DNA from: Phycicoccus sp. Root101
GTDB lineage: Bacteria; Actinomycetota; Actinomycetes; Actinomycetales; Dermatophilaceae
Direction: 5' to 3'
Assembly (NCBI RefSeq): GCF_001426245.1
Contig: NZ_LMCM01000006.1
Span: forward strand, 470,865-534,864
Length of the DNA: 64,000 bases
Shown: positions 31,635 to 41,057 of the stretch, one piece after another
Layout: each line of letters begins with the position of its first letter
Position numbering within the stretch: position 1 is the first letter of the stretch
Notes under the pieces: model-generated
Database searches by the model: none
Seen by the model: only the letters and a program-made list of their open reading frames with translations
Told to the model about the DNA's origin: nothing
Translations under genes and position numbers: made by a program

Positions 31635-34484
31635 ATGAGCACACAGCCTCGGAGGCAGAGCTGGGGGCAGGCTGGCCTCGCGGTTCCGGTCCCACCAGCA
31701 GCGAGCACGGTCGGGAGCAGGCGTCGCAAGGCGCTGGGCGCCGTCGCGGTCGCGTCCCTGCTGGCGGTCGCGGGTTCCGCGACGCTGGCCACCACGGCCC
31801 AGGCAGCCCTCGTCACGGGCACCCTGGTGGCGCAGAACCTCACCCGACCCGGCGGCGGGGTCTTCCTCCCCGGGGGAGGCGGCCACTTCTGGGTCAGCGA
31901 CGGGGTGCTGGGTCTGTGCGAGACCCTTCCCGCGACGGCCGGCACCACCAAGTGCAACGGCACGGCAAAGGGCGGCCAGGTGGCCTACGACTCCACGAAG
32001 AACCTTGTCTACCAAGCGGACTCGTCGAGCAAGACCAACCAGGTCCTCCGCTTCACCTACACCGCCGCCTCGGACGGGCTGGGCGGTGCCACGGCGCTCC
32101 AGGTGCCGAACGTGACGGCAGTCGGCGGCGGATCGGGTGGTGGACGCGCCCAGGGCATCGCCCTCGGCACCGGACCCGACGGCGCCGAACGGCTCTACGT
32201 CGGCTACCTCAAGTCCGGCGACATCATGCAGGTGCTCAACCCCTCCGGAAAGGACCGCACGGGCGCCACGGTCACGCCGACGGTGACGAAGATCGGCTCG
32301 ACCTCTGACGGCCGCGGGGTCAACGCCCTCAGCCTGATCTCCCTGACGGGGTCCGACGGGGTCACCCACCACGACCTGTACGTTGCGGAGCTCGGTGGCG
32401 CGGGGATGTCGGTCATCAAGGACGTCGACGGCACCGGCGGGCGGCCCGCCTGTGGCGCCTCGGCGTGCACGGCCACCACGGTGGCCAGCGCCAACGGCGC
32501 CGCGCTCTTCAGCTTCCCGGGCGGCCTGGCCAACGACGGCAAGGTCCTCTACATCGCCGACGCACCGCGGAACACGCCGTCGCAGGTCCTGACGTACAAC
32601 CCCCGCACGGGCGCGACGGACGTCCTGTCCACCGACATCAGCCCGGCGTACACCTCGACGTTCGACGGGGTCCGCCGCACGCAGTACCAGAACATCACCG
32701 GCGTGGCAGTCGACCCGGCGACACTCGACGTGTACGTCGGGGACGACCCCAGCTTCCCCCTCGCGACCCCGGTCAACGCCCAGGCGCACGAGTGGAAGGC
32801 GGCGGGCGCCGCCTCACAGCCCAGCGTCACCGGTGTCTCCCCCGCCACGGGCGACGTCGCCGGTGGGCTCGCGGTGACCGTCACGGGCAAGAACCTCGTG
32901 AACTCCGTCGCAGGGTCGGCGGACCCGGTCGCCTTCGGGACCACCATCAGCTTCGGCACCCTGCACGCAACGGCTGTGTCGTGCCTGGCCGACGGGACCT
33001 CCTGCACGGCGACCTCGCCGGCCTCGACCGGTTCCGGCGTCGTGGACGTGCGGGTGACCAACGTCGAGTCGCAGACCAGCGCCAGGGTGGGGGCCGACCA
33101 GTTCACCTACACGGCGACGGCCCCCGCGCCCGGGAGCCCGGTCGTGACCGGCATCAGCCCGACGACGGGCCTCGCCAAGGGCGGGACGGCGGTCACCGTC
33201 AAGGGCACGGCCCTGGTCAGCCCCGACGGCACCGCGACGATCAGCTTCGGGACGGCGTCCGGAACGGGCGTCAGCTGCCTGGCCGACGGGTCCCAGTGCA
33301 CCGTGGTGAGTCCCGCCGGCACCGACGGCTCCGTGGTTGACGTCCAGGTCACCACCACCGCCGGCACCAGCGCCGCCGTGGCCGCCGACCGGTTCACGTA
33401 TGCCGCGCCGATCGGCACGCTGTACAGCTCCGGAGTGACCGCGCCCAAGGGTGGGGTGACCTGGATCCCCGACGGCACCTCGTCCGGTGGGCACTACTGG
33501 GTCTCCGACCACGGCAACGGGCTGTGCCGTCTCGACCCCGTGCCGGGGACCAAGGTGAACGCGCCCAACGTCGCAGCCTGCGACCCCGGCTTCACCATCG
33601 GCTCCCCCGGCCAGGCCGTCTACGACCCGCGCGCCAGGGCCGACGGGACGCACTGGGTGTACGTGCCCGACAACGCGGTCCGGAGCCCCGGCGTCTGGCG
33701 ACTGACCTTCCACCCCGACACCGCGACGATCGATGCGCCCGTCGGCATGGCCCCCGGGCTGCTGGACAACCTGAAGACCAACTCCTTGGCCCTCGACGCC
33801 GCCCGCGACACCCTGTACGTCGGCGACCTGGTGGACGGGAACATCCGCCGCATCAACGGCATCGCGGGTGACCCGAGGTCGCAGACCGTGGACGTCGTGG
33901 CGGTGACGCAGGCGCAGAAGGTCGGCGCTGCCAGCCGCGGGATCAACGGGACGATGAGTCTCCTCGGCAACCGGCTCTTCATGCCGGAGAACAACGCCGC
34001 GACCTACTTCGACACCACGGCCGCCTGCGCCAACCCCACCGCCAGCCCCAACCCGGCACCGTGCCAGACGACCACGGTCGACTTCCTGCCGACCCCCGCG
34101 CCGGTCTTCATCGCCGGGGTGGCTGCTGACTCGAAGCACAACCTGGTCTACATCTCGGAGTCGCCCGGCACCGCGAACGCCACGATCTACCGGTTCGACG
34201 CCTCGACATTGACGGCCGCGCTGCCCGGTGGGTCCGCGGGCACCGTGTACGTCACCGCTGGCAAGGTTCCGGCGGCCGGGTCACCCGAGGCGACGGTGTA
34301 CTGCTCCCTCACCTGCACCCGTCCGGCAGACCCGAGCCTGACGCCGGGAGGCACGACCGGGTTCCCGTTCGCCCAGGGTCTGTTCGTGGACCCCACGAGC
34401 TCGGACCTCTACGTCACCGAGGACGTCACGGCGGGTGCCAGGTCCGGCAGGGGCCACGTGTGGGTGGTGCCGTACATCCCCTAG
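31635..34484 (+). CDS. Large secreted protein: beta-propeller, two IPT/TIG domains, beta-propeller
   Basis: A 949-residue exported protein. A signal peptide follows a basic stretch (SRRRKALGAVAVASLLAVAG, cleavage near TAQA-AL, about 58). The N-terminal region (70-390) and C-terminal region (600-949) both contain the block GH(F/Y)WVSDxxxGLC (83-93 and 619-629) followed by loops with VYxxD strands, so they look like an internal duplication of a propeller. Between them are two immunoglobulin-like TIG domains starting near 395 (VTGVSPATGDVAGG) and 501 (VTGISPTTGLAKGG). ATG at 31635 follows GGAGGACGAA. Function unknown; it shares a SARP-type promoter with the oxidase. Confidence 0.82.
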   Translation: MSTQPRRQSWGQAGLAVPVPPAASTVGSRRRKALGAVAVASLLAVAGSATLATTAQAALVTGTLVAQNLTRPGGGVFLPGGGGHFWVSDGVLGLCETLPATAGTTKCNGTAKGGQVAYDSTKNLVYQADSSSKTNQVLRFTYTAASDGLGGATALQVPNVTAVGGGSGGGRAQGIALGTGPDGAERLYVGYLKSGDIMQVLNPSGKDRTGATVTPTVTKIGSTSDGRGVNALSLISLTGSDGVTHHDLYVAELGGAGMSVIKDVDGTGGRPACGASACTATTVASANGAALFSFPGGLANDGKVLYIADAPRNTPSQVLTYNPRTGATDVLSTDISPAYTSTFDGVRRTQYQNITGVAVDPATLDVYVGDDPSFPLATPVNAQAHEWKAAGAASQPSVTGVSPATGDVAGGLAVTVTGKNLVNSVAGSADPVAFGTTISFGTLHATAVSCLADGTSCTATSPASTGSGVVDVRVTNVESQTSARVGADQFTYTATAPAPGSPVVTGISPTTGLAKGGTAVTVKGTALVSPDGTATISFGTASGTGVSCLADGSQCTVVSPAGTDGSVVDVQVTTTAGTSAAVAADRFTYAAPIGTLYSSGVTAPKGGVTWIPDGTSSGGHYWVSDHGNGLCRLDPVPGTKVNAPNVAACDPGFTIGSPGQAVYDPRARADGTHWVYVPDNAVRSPGVWRLTFHPDTATIDAPVGMAPGLLDNLKTNSLALDAARDTLYVGDLVDGNIRRINGIAGDPRSQTVDVVAVTQAQKVGAASRGINGTMSLLGNRLFMPENNAATYFDTTAACANPTASPNPAPCQTTTVDFLPTPAPVFIAGVAADSKHNLVYISESPGTANATIYRFDASTLTAALPGGSAGTVYVTAGKVPAAGSPEATVYCSLTCTRPADPSLTPGGTTGFPFAQGLFVDPTSSDLYVTEDVTAGARSGRGHVWVVPYIP

Positions 34485-34512
34485 GTCGACAGGCACCGCC
34501 CGATCGACAGGC

Positions 34513-34548
34513 GTGGCCCCGCACCCTCCCTCACGGGTGCGGGGTCAC
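34513..34548. terminator. Bidirectional hairpin between convergent genes
   Basis: GTGGCCCCGCACCC pairs with GGGTGCGGGGTCAC around an eight-base loop, one mismatch. It is placed midway between the stops at 34484 (plus) and 34586 (minus). Confidence 0.75.
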
Positions 34549-34585
34549 GTCGTGCCGGTCCCACCCCGGCCCGGGCGGAGGCACC

Positions 34586-35404
34586 TCACGAGCCAAGCGT
34601 GCGCAGCAGGCGACGTCGCTCCTCCGACGACAAGGGCACGGACAGCGTCGTCAGCCACTCATCGACCTCGTCGACCGCCAGGGGGCGGTGCTGGGTCGGT
34701 TCGCCGGGAGTGCGGATGGTCAGCGCCTCGTGGGTCACCGCGACGTGGCGGCCCGGCAGGTGCTTGGTGACCATGAGGCCGCGGGTGAAGTGCGAGCCCG
34801 GGAAGGTGCTCGTGAAGTGGTGCCCCATCACGACGTCGACCGGCCGCACCTCGAGCTCGTCGGTGGTGTGCGTGACCTCCCAGTCCTGTCCGTGCCGGCG
34901 GTCCAGGGCCCAACCTCCCGGGGTGTGCCGCACCCGGTAGTCCCAGCCCGGCTCCTGTTCGGCGCGGGCGCCGTCCTCCAGCGGGATCGGCCGCAGCAGG
35001 CTCATCCCGAACCCGGTGTCGCACAGCAGCCGCCGCCCGTCCAGGACGACCTCGACGACCATGTGGGTGCGACCCTGCTGGGTCCCGGCCGCGGGATCGC
35101 CGACCCGACCGAGGTGCCGGCGCACGTCATACCCCAGTCGGTGCAGGACGGCGGCGAAGATGGTGCTGTGCTCGAAGCAGTACCCACCCCGTCCCCGGCC
35201 GACGAACTTCTCCTGCACTGCGTCGAGCGAGACACCGGGGTGCTGGCCGAGCAGCACGTCGATGTTGTCGAACGTGAAGGTGCGGACGTGGGCCTCGTGC
35301 AGCTCCGCCAGCGCATCGACCCCCGGGGCCCTGGCAGGCAGCCCGACCCGAAGCAGGTACCCCTCGAGGTCGAGCGAGTCGGTGTGCCAGTCATCGGTCG
35401 GCAT
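34586..35404 (-). CDS. nat: Arylamine N-acetyltransferase
   Basis: A 272-residue enzyme that moves acetyl from acetyl-CoA to arylamines or hydrazines through a cysteine. The Cys-His-Asp triad is intact: Cys76 in GGYCFEHS, His114 in RTHMVVEV and Asp129 in LLCDTGFG. Length and fold are normal. The start is put at the ATG at 35404 (MPTDDWH); a GTG six bases earlier is also possible and there is no ribosome site, so it may be leaderless. In some actinobacteria relatives handle amide formation in natural products, but no such cluster is adjacent. Confidence 0.9.
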   Translation of the reverse strand: MPTDDWHTDSLDLEGYLLRVGLPARAPGVDALAELHEAHVRTFTFDNIDVLLGQHPGVSLDAVQEKFVGRGRGGYCFEHSTIFAAVLHRLGYDVRRHLGRVGDPAAGTQQGRTHMVVEVVLDGRRLLCDTGFGMSLLRPIPLEDGARAEQEPGWDYRVRHTPGGWALDRRHGQDWEVTHTTDELEVRPVDVVMGHHFTSTFPGSHFTRGLMVTKHLPGRHVAVTHEALTIRTPGEPTQHRPLAVDEVDEWLTTLSVPLSSEERRRLLRTLGS

Positions 35405-35501
35405 GCGCACAGTCAAGCAAACCCCGACCCCCTGCGGACGACAGGCGAGACGGAGCCGGCAAGCCTTGCGGAGCACAGGCGCGAGGAGGACGCTGCTGGA
35501 C

Positions 35502-35792
35502 GTGTCCAGCATTCATGAGGCCAGCGCCCTCGAGCAGGTCGTCGGCCAGTTGGTGTCGAAGTTCCCGTCCGTGGACCCCGAGGCGGTGCGAACGGTCGTC
35601 GACGAGGTCTACCGCACGTTCGACGGACCGGTCCGTGACTACGTCCCGCTGCTCGTGCAGCGGGTGAGCACCGACCGGCTCCGCGCCCTGGCGACCGGGT
35701 CCACAACACCGGCTTCACCGACGTCATCCGCGTCACCGGCGTCACCGGCGGCAACGGCTCCTCACGCGCGCCGGACGCGTGTCTCGGCCTGA
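35502..35792 (+). CDS. Small three-helix hypothetical protein
   Basis: About 96 residues. The core EQVVGQLVSKFPSVDPEAVR with VVDEVYRTFDGPVRDYVPLL is a small helical unit widely found in actinobacteria as an uncharacterised protein. The C-terminal 35 residues are Ser/Pro/Ala/Thr low complexity encoded by short GTCACCG-type repeats. GTG at 35502 lies 14 bases after GAGGAGG, too far for a normal site; a CTG nearer to it is an alternative start. Divergent from the nat gene. Confidence 0.6.
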   Translation: MSSIHEASALEQVVGQLVSKFPSVDPEAVRTVVDEVYRTFDGPVRDYVPLLVQRVSTDRLRALATGSTTPASPTSSASPASPAATAPHARRTRVSA

Positions 35793-35855
35793 ACCCAAGC
35801 GCCTGCTGACGCCGGGTCAGGTCCTGCGGCGAGGCACCTCCGAGCCGCTTTGGTC

Positions 35856-36185
35856 TCAGGCTCCGGCGACGTACACCTTGCGCAGGACCTCGTGCACCGT
35901 CCACGTCGTCCGGTCCCCCGCCCGCAGGTGGACGGTGACGCCGGGCCCGAGGTCGATCACCTCGCCGTCCTCGAAGCTGACGGTCGCGGACCCGCTCAGC
36001 ACCACGAACACCTCGTCGACCTCGACGTCGGTGACGGTGCCAGCCGTCAGCTCCCACACGCCGACCTCTGTCCCGACGACCTCGGCGAGCGGCCGCGCAC
36101 CGGCCTGAGGGCTGCCCTCGACGACGGTGGTGGCGGGAACAGGCTCCAGGGTGACGGGCGCCGTGGTGTCGAGGAGTCGAGTCAT
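35856..36185 (-). CDS. Small cupin-domain protein
   Basis: A 109-residue single cupin barrel: VWELTAGTVTDVEVDEVFVV carries the first motif without the usual paired histidines, then LSGSATVSFEDGEVIDLGPG and a closing RTTWTVHEVLRKVYV. This is the cupin_3 type, often thought to bind small amines or sugars. Metal ligands are mostly missing, so an enzymatic role is doubtful. ATG at 36185 is six bases after CAGGAT, consistent with a leaderless mRNA. Confidence 0.8.
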   Translation of the reverse strand: MTRLLDTTAPVTLEPVPATTVVEGSPQAGARPLAEVVGTEVGVWELTAGTVTDVEVDEVFVVLSGSATVSFEDGEVIDLGPGVTVHLRAGDRTTWTVHEVLRKVYVAGA

Positions 36186-36320
36186 GCCCCCATCCTGCCC
36201 GTCGAGGGCCAGGCGTCGCCCCCGTAATCCGCCGGGTCCGAGGCCTCAGGTCGCGGCTCCCCCGGCCGATGGGAGTCAGTACTCGATGACTCCGTGTCGA
36301 GACTCTGGCGAGGGAACGGC

Positions 36321-38402
36321 GTGGATGCGATGAGAGCCGCACAGGGATGGCGGCTGCGTGCTGGACCCGTGCCCGGGCACCGGGCGTTCCGGGTGGTCCT
36401 GCTCCAGCTGAGCGTGTTCGCCGCGGCGTGGCTGGTCCTGGGCGATGTCGACGCGTCGAGCCGGGTCCCGGCCGTGTGGCCCGCTGTGGGGCTCATCGCG
36501 GGATTCCACCTGACCTCGTCCCGGGTCTGGCGACCCCGGCTGCTCGCGGCGGGTTTCGCCGTCATGGTGGTCGCCTACCTCCTGCGCGGCTACCCGTTGG
36601 CCATCGCGACGGGGTTCAGCGCCAGCTCGGTGGTGGCGGCGCACGTGGTTCGGCAGCTGCTCATCCGCAGCAGCGGACGGGCTGCCCTGCTCGACAAGGG
36701 TGACGTGTCCACGATGATCGGCTCCACGGCCATGGGCGCCGCCGTGGCGGGCCTGGGGTATGGCGCGGTGTGCGCCGTCACCGGCACCGGCAACCCCCTG
36801 CTGGGTGCGCTGGCCGCCTTCGGTTCCCACACGGCCTCACTGATGGTCCTGCTGCCGCTGTTCCTGAGGACCCCCAGGTTCCAGCCGCTGGCCGGTCAGC
36901 GCGAGCGCCTGGTGCAGTCGGTGATCCTCCTCGCCACGACCGTGGTGGTGTTCGTGGTGGCCGACGCGCCACCGATCATCTTCGTGGTGATGCCGATGTT
37001 CGCCTGGCTGGCGTTCCGCGGAACCCTGCGGGAGGCCACTCTGCTGCTCACCGCGGTCGGGGTGATCGGCTCCGGCCTGACAGCGGCCCACCTCGGGCCC
37101 ATCTGGGACATCAGGGCGCGCTACGACCTCTCACCCGAGCTCGCCGCCGGCGTGCTCCAGCTGTTCCTCATCGACTCGGGACTGATCCTGCTGCCGCTGG
37201 CCGTCATGGCCACCCAGCAACGGATGTCGGCGGCGAGCGCGGCTCGGGAACGCGAGACCCGGGAACGGCTCGTGGCCCAGGCCACCGGCACCGCGGTCGT
37301 CACCACGGACCGCGACGGCAGGGTCGTCCTGTTCAACCCCGGCGCGGAGACGATGCTGGGGCGCAGGCCCGAGGCCGTGGTCGGGAGCCTGCTGGACGCC
37401 TACCTGTCCCCCGACGAGCTCCGTCGCCACGCCTCGGACCTGAGCGCCGAGCCCACCTTCGCCGGCATCTGTCGGGCCTCGGTCGGGCTCGGCGACACCC
37501 ACCGGCTGTGGTCGTTCCGGCGCAGCGACGGTGCGGAACGGTCGGTCCGGATGACCCTCAGCGCCATCCCTGACGAGGACGGCGGGGTGTCCGGCTTCCT
37601 GGCGACCGCGGAGGACGTCACCGAACGCGAGGCCGCCCACGAGGCCCTGATGATGAGCCTCCAGCACGAGCGGGAGGCGGCTGAGCGGCTGCGTGAGACC
37701 GACCGGGTCAAGGCCGACTTCCTGGCCACGGTGAGCCACGAGCTGCGCACCCCCATCACCAACATCATCGGCTACACCGAGGTCCTCGACGACGGCGTGG
37801 CCGGGGAGCTCACGACCCGCCAGCACGACATCATCGGCCGGGTCGAGCGCAACAGCCGCCGACTGCTGCTGCTCGTCGAGGACCTCCTGACGCTGTCGCA
37901 GATCGAGTCCTCCGAGCTGCAGCTCGAGCTGGTCCCCACCGACCTGCGCCGCACGGTGAGGGGGGCCCTCGAGTCGCTCGCGCCGGTACTGGCCTCTCGC
38001 TCGCTCGAGATCTCGACCGTCGTGCCCGAGGCGCCGCTGGTCAGCCACGTCGACCCGGTGCAGCTCGAACGGGCCCTGCTCAACCTGTTGACCAACGCGG
38101 TGAAGTTCACTCCGGACGGTGGCTCCATCGAGGTCCGGCTGGCCCACACCACGTCGGGCAGCGAGATCGTCGTCCACGACACGGGCATGGGGATCCCCGA
38201 GGCCGAGCACGGTCAGCTGTTCCGGCGCTTCTTCCGTTCCTCGACCGTGACCGAGCAGGCGATCCAGGGCACCGGTCTCGGGCTGAGCATCGTCCATGCC
38301 ATCGTCGCCCAGCACCAGGGCCACATCGAGGTGGCGTCGGCCCAGGGCAGGGGCAGCACGTTCACGGTCAGGCTGCCCCACGTGGTCGGCGAGCAGGCCT
38401 AG
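36321..38402 (+). CDS. MASE1-PAS sensor histidine kinase
   Basis: A 693-residue membrane kinase with no response regulator beside it. About eight helices in the first 290 residues form a MASE1-type sensor (VVLLQLSVFAAAWLVLGD, then PAVWPAVGLIAGFH). A PAS domain follows (about 318-435, ATGTAVVTTDRDGRVVLFNP), then HisKA with VSHELRTPITNIIGY and the ATPase domain (LLNLLTNAVKFTP, DTGMGIP, GTGLGLSI). The start GTG at 36321 has GAGGGA six bases upstream; a GTG at 36294 and ATG at 36330 are alternatives. Signal and partner unknown. Confidence 0.85.
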   Translation: MDAMRAAQGWRLRAGPVPGHRAFRVVLLQLSVFAAAWLVLGDVDASSRVPAVWPAVGLIAGFHLTSSRVWRPRLLAAGFAVMVVAYLLRGYPLAIATGFSASSVVAAHVVRQLLIRSSGRAALLDKGDVSTMIGSTAMGAAVAGLGYGAVCAVTGTGNPLLGALAAFGSHTASLMVLLPLFLRTPRFQPLAGQRERLVQSVILLATTVVVFVVADAPPIIFVVMPMFAWLAFRGTLREATLLLTAVGVIGSGLTAAHLGPIWDIRARYDLSPELAAGVLQLFLIDSGLILLPLAVMATQQRMSAASAARERETRERLVAQATGTAVVTTDRDGRVVLFNPGAETMLGRRPEAVVGSLLDAYLSPDELRRHASDLSAEPTFAGICRASVGLGDTHRLWSFRRSDGAERSVRMTLSAIPDEDGGVSGFLATAEDVTEREAAHEALMMSLQHEREAAERLRETDRVKADFLATVSHELRTPITNIIGYTEVLDDGVAGELTTRQHDIIGRVERNSRRLLLLVEDLLTLSQIESSELQLELVPTDLRRTVRGALESLAPVLASRSLEISTVVPEAPLVSHVDPVQLERALLNLLTNAVKFTPDGGSIEVRLAHTTSGSEIVVHDTGMGIPEAEHGQLFRRFFRSSTVTEQAIQGTGLGLSIVHAIVAQHQGHIEVASAQGRGSTFTVRLPHVVGEQA

Positions 38403-38461
38403 TCGACGGAACCCGGAGGGTGCTGCGACGCCCGACGGGTCCCTGCCCGCCCAGCCGGACG

Positions 38462-39823
38462 CTAGATCCCGCGGCCCGGCGAGAGGATGCCGAGCGGGTC
38501 GAACGCCTGCTTGACGAGCCGGTGGGCCGCCAGCGTGGGGGCGTCGAGCTGCTTGGGCAGCGCGTGCCGCTTCAGCGAGCCGATGCCGTGCTCCCCGGTG
38601 AGGGTGCCGCCCAGGGCGAGGGCCGCGTCGCTGACCTCGTCGAGGACCATCTCCCCCCTGTCGCGGGCCTCGGCGTCGTCGGGGTCGACGATGACCGAGG
38701 GGTGCAGGTTCCCGTCACCGGCGTGGGCGAAGGTCGGGATCGAGACCCCGTGCGCCATACCGATCTGCTCGATCGCGGCGAACATGTCGGCGAGGCGAGA
38801 GATCGGGACCGCGATGTCCGAGGACACCCGCAGCCCTTCGGCCGAGAGGGCCCGGCCGGTCACCCGACGCGCCTCGAGCAGCACGTCGCCGTCGGCCTGG
38901 GCGACGCCGAGCGCGTTATGTCGGCGGCAGATCTCGGCCACCGCGACGACGTCCTCGCGTGCCCCCGGTCCGATGAACTGGCCCACGAGCACGGCGGCGG
39001 CACCCTCGACGACGGCCCCCGTGGGTTGGAGCCGTTCGACGGCCTCGACGCTGAGGCGGTCCATGAGCTCCATGACGTCGGGCGGGCTCGGGCGACGCAT
39101 GATCGCCGTCACCGCCTCCCCCGCGTCGACCAAGGAGGGGAAGGCCGCCCGGAAGGTGATGGTGTCGCCCGTGGGTCGGGGCAGCAGCCGGACCGTCGCA
39201 GACGTGACGACGCCCAGTGTGCCCTCGGAGCCGACGAACAACCGGGTCAGGTCGTACCCCACGACGTCCTTGCGGGTCTGGCCGCCGGTCCTGATGACCT
39301 CGCCGGTCGCGAGGACGACCTCGAGGCCCGCGATGCTGTCCGCCGTCACGCCGAACTTCACGCACCTGAGCCCACCGGCGTTGGTGGCGATGTTCCCGCC
39401 GATGGTCGACTCCTGGTAGCTGGCCGGGTCGGGTGCGTACATCAGGCCGTGCGCCGCGGCAGCGCGGTCGATGTCGGCCGTGATGACGCCGGCCTGGACG
39501 TGGGCCAGGCGGTTCGCGGGGTCGACGGCCTCGATGGCGTCCATGCTGGCGAGGGAGATGACCAGGCCCCCGGGGTAGGCGACAGCGCCCCCGGTGAGCC
39601 CGGTGCCGCTGCCACGCACCGAGACCGGCACCTGGTGGCGGCTCGCCCAGCGCAGGGCCACGCTGACGTCCGACGTCGACGTCGCCGTGACGACTGCAGC
39701 CGGGGGGCCCACCAGGACGGCGCGGGACGCGTCGGTCGAGAAGGCCTCCATCGCGATGCCGTCGGTGACCACCCGTCCGGGCAGCAGCTCGGCGAGCTCC
39801 TGCAGCGCGGCCGTGTCGGTCAT
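38462..39823 (-). CDS. FAD-linked oxidase, GlcD/D-lactate dehydrogenase type
   Basis: A 453-residue flavoprotein oxidising a 2-hydroxy acid such as glycolate or D-lactate. The FAD-binding PCMH domain has VRGSGTGLTGGAVAYPGGLV and ESTIGGNIATNAGG; the C-terminal half has HAGDGNLHP (active-site His) and GEHGIGSLKR. ATG at 39823 follows GGGGGAG. It lies 34 bp downstream of serA on the same strand. 2-Hydroxyglutarate or other acids linked to the SerA reaction are possible substrates; that link is inference. Confidence 0.88.
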   Translation of the reverse strand: MTDTAALQELAELLPGRVVTDGIAMEAFSTDASRAVLVGPPAAVVTATSTSDVSVALRWASRHQVPVSVRGSGTGLTGGAVAYPGGLVISLASMDAIEAVDPANRLAHVQAGVITADIDRAAAAHGLMYAPDPASYQESTIGGNIATNAGGLRCVKFGVTADSIAGLEVVLATGEVIRTGGQTRKDVVGYDLTRLFVGSEGTLGVVTSATVRLLPRPTGDTITFRAAFPSLVDAGEAVTAIMRRPSPPDVMELMDRLSVEAVERLQPTGAVVEGAAAVLVGQFIGPGAREDVVAVAEICRRHNALGVAQADGDVLLEARRVTGRALSAEGLRVSSDIAVPISRLADMFAAIEQIGMAHGVSIPTFAHAGDGNLHPSVIVDPDDAEARDRGEMVLDEVSDAALALGGTLTGEHGIGSLKRHALPKQLDAPTLAAHRLVKQAFDPLGILSPGRGI

Positions 39824-39857
39824 GCCCGGCTCCCCCGGCCCGGCGTGCACGGACCGC

Positions 39858-41057
39858 TCAGACGGCCCATGACCGGATCCAGATCGTGTTGTCGAGCTGG
39901 CGCAGGCGTTCGGCCGTCTCCTCGGGGACCGGGGTGTCGGTGTCGGTGACGACGTAGCCGTACTCCCCGCGGGTCGACAGGGACTGGCCGGTGATGTTCG
40001 TGCCGGCCTCGGCGAAGATCTGGTTGATCGAGGCGAGCACGCCGGGGACGTTGTGGTGCAGGTACCCGAGCCGCTGGACGCTGTCGACCGACGGTGCGGC
40101 GACCTCGGGCAGGTTCACCGACAGCGACGTGGAGCCGCCCTCGACGAACCCGAGCAGCTTGGTCGAGACGAAGCCGGCGATCTCCTCCTGCGCCTCCTGC
40201 GTCGAACCGCCCACGTGGGGGGTGAGGATGACGTTGTCGAGGCCGCGCAGCGGCGAGTCGAACGGGTCGCCCTGCGCCTTGGGCTCGGCGGGGAACACGT
40301 CGATGGCAGCACCCGAGAGGTGTCCCGACAGGATGTGGTCGCGCAGGGCGAGGTCGTCGACGACCATCCCGCGGGAGGCGTTGATGAGCACCGCCCCCGG
40401 CTTCATCTGTGCGAGCTGCTCGGCGCCGAACAGGCCGGCGTTGCCCGGCCGACCGTCCACGTGCAGGCTCACGACGTCCGACTGGCCGAGGAGCTCCTCG
40501 AGCGTGTCGACCCGTCGGGCGTTGCCGTGGGCCGGACGGTCCGCGGTGTCGTAGAACACGACACGCAGGCCCACCGCCTCGGCCACGTTGGACAGCTGGG
40601 TGCCGATGTTGCCGTACCCGATGATGCCCAGCGTGCGACCGCGGATCTCGCGGCTGCCCTTGGCCGACTTGTCCCAGATGCCGTCGTGCATGCGCTGGGT
40701 CTTCTCGGGCAGGCGGCGCGCCAGCGCGATCAGCTCGCCGAGCACGAGCTCGACGACGCTTCGGGTGTTCGAGAAGGGCGCGTTGAAGACCGCCACCCCG
40801 AGCGTGGAGGCCGCGGCGACGTCGACCTGGTTGGTCCCGATGCAGAAGCAGCCCACGGCCAGGAGGTCGGGCGCCGACTCGAGGACCCGTCGGGTCACCT
40901 TGGTGTTCGACCGTATGCCGAGCAGGGACACTCCCTCGAGCGCCTCGACGAGCTCGTCCTCGGTCATGGAGGCGGCCCGCAGGTCCACCTCGTGGCCACT
41001 CCTGCGGAACGCCTCGGCAGCACGTGCGTGCACGTTCTCCAGCAGCAATACCTTCAC
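39858..41057 (-). CDS. serA: D-3-phosphoglycerate dehydrogenase
   Basis: It oxidises 3-phosphoglycerate to phosphohydroxypyruvate, the first step of serine synthesis. The 399-residue length and C-terminal ACT domain (HHNVPGVLASINQIFAEAG) match the E. coli-type enzyme that serine inhibits, not the longer mycobacterial form. The NAD site is TLGIIGYGNIGTQ; catalytic Arg lies in NASRGMVVD, Glu in the FPAEPKAQGDPF region and His in LTPHVGGSTQEAQ. GTG at 41057 has GGAGGA six bases upstream. It is likely co-transcribed with the FAD-linked oxidase. Confidence 0.92.
   Translation of the reverse strand: MKVLLLENVHARAAEAFRRSGHEVDLRAASMTEDELVEALEGVSLLGIRSNTKVTRRVLESAPDLLAVGCFCIGTNQVDVAAASTLGVAVFNAPFSNTRSVVELVLGELIALARRLPEKTQRMHDGIWDKSAKGSREIRGRTLGIIGYGNIGTQLSNVAEAVGLRVVFYDTADRPAHGNARRVDTLEELLGQSDVVSLHVDGRPGNAGLFGAEQLAQMKPGAVLINASRGMVVDDLALRDHILSGHLSGAAIDVFPAEPKAQGDPFDSPLRGLDNVILTPHVGGSTQEAQEEIAGFVSTKLLGFVEGGSTSLSVNLPEVAAPSVDSVQRLGYLHHNVPGVLASINQIFAEAGTNITGQSLSTRGEYGYVVTDTDTPVPEETAERLRQLDNTIWIRSWAV

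Noticed and set aside
30199-31695. Upstream extension of the response-regulator frame
   Set aside because: It runs antisense through the SARP gene; the receiver fold begins at the ATG at 30198.
35016-35501. Upstream extension of the small protein at 35502
   Set aside because: It overlaps the arylamine N-acetyltransferase gene antisense, which has a full catalytic triad.
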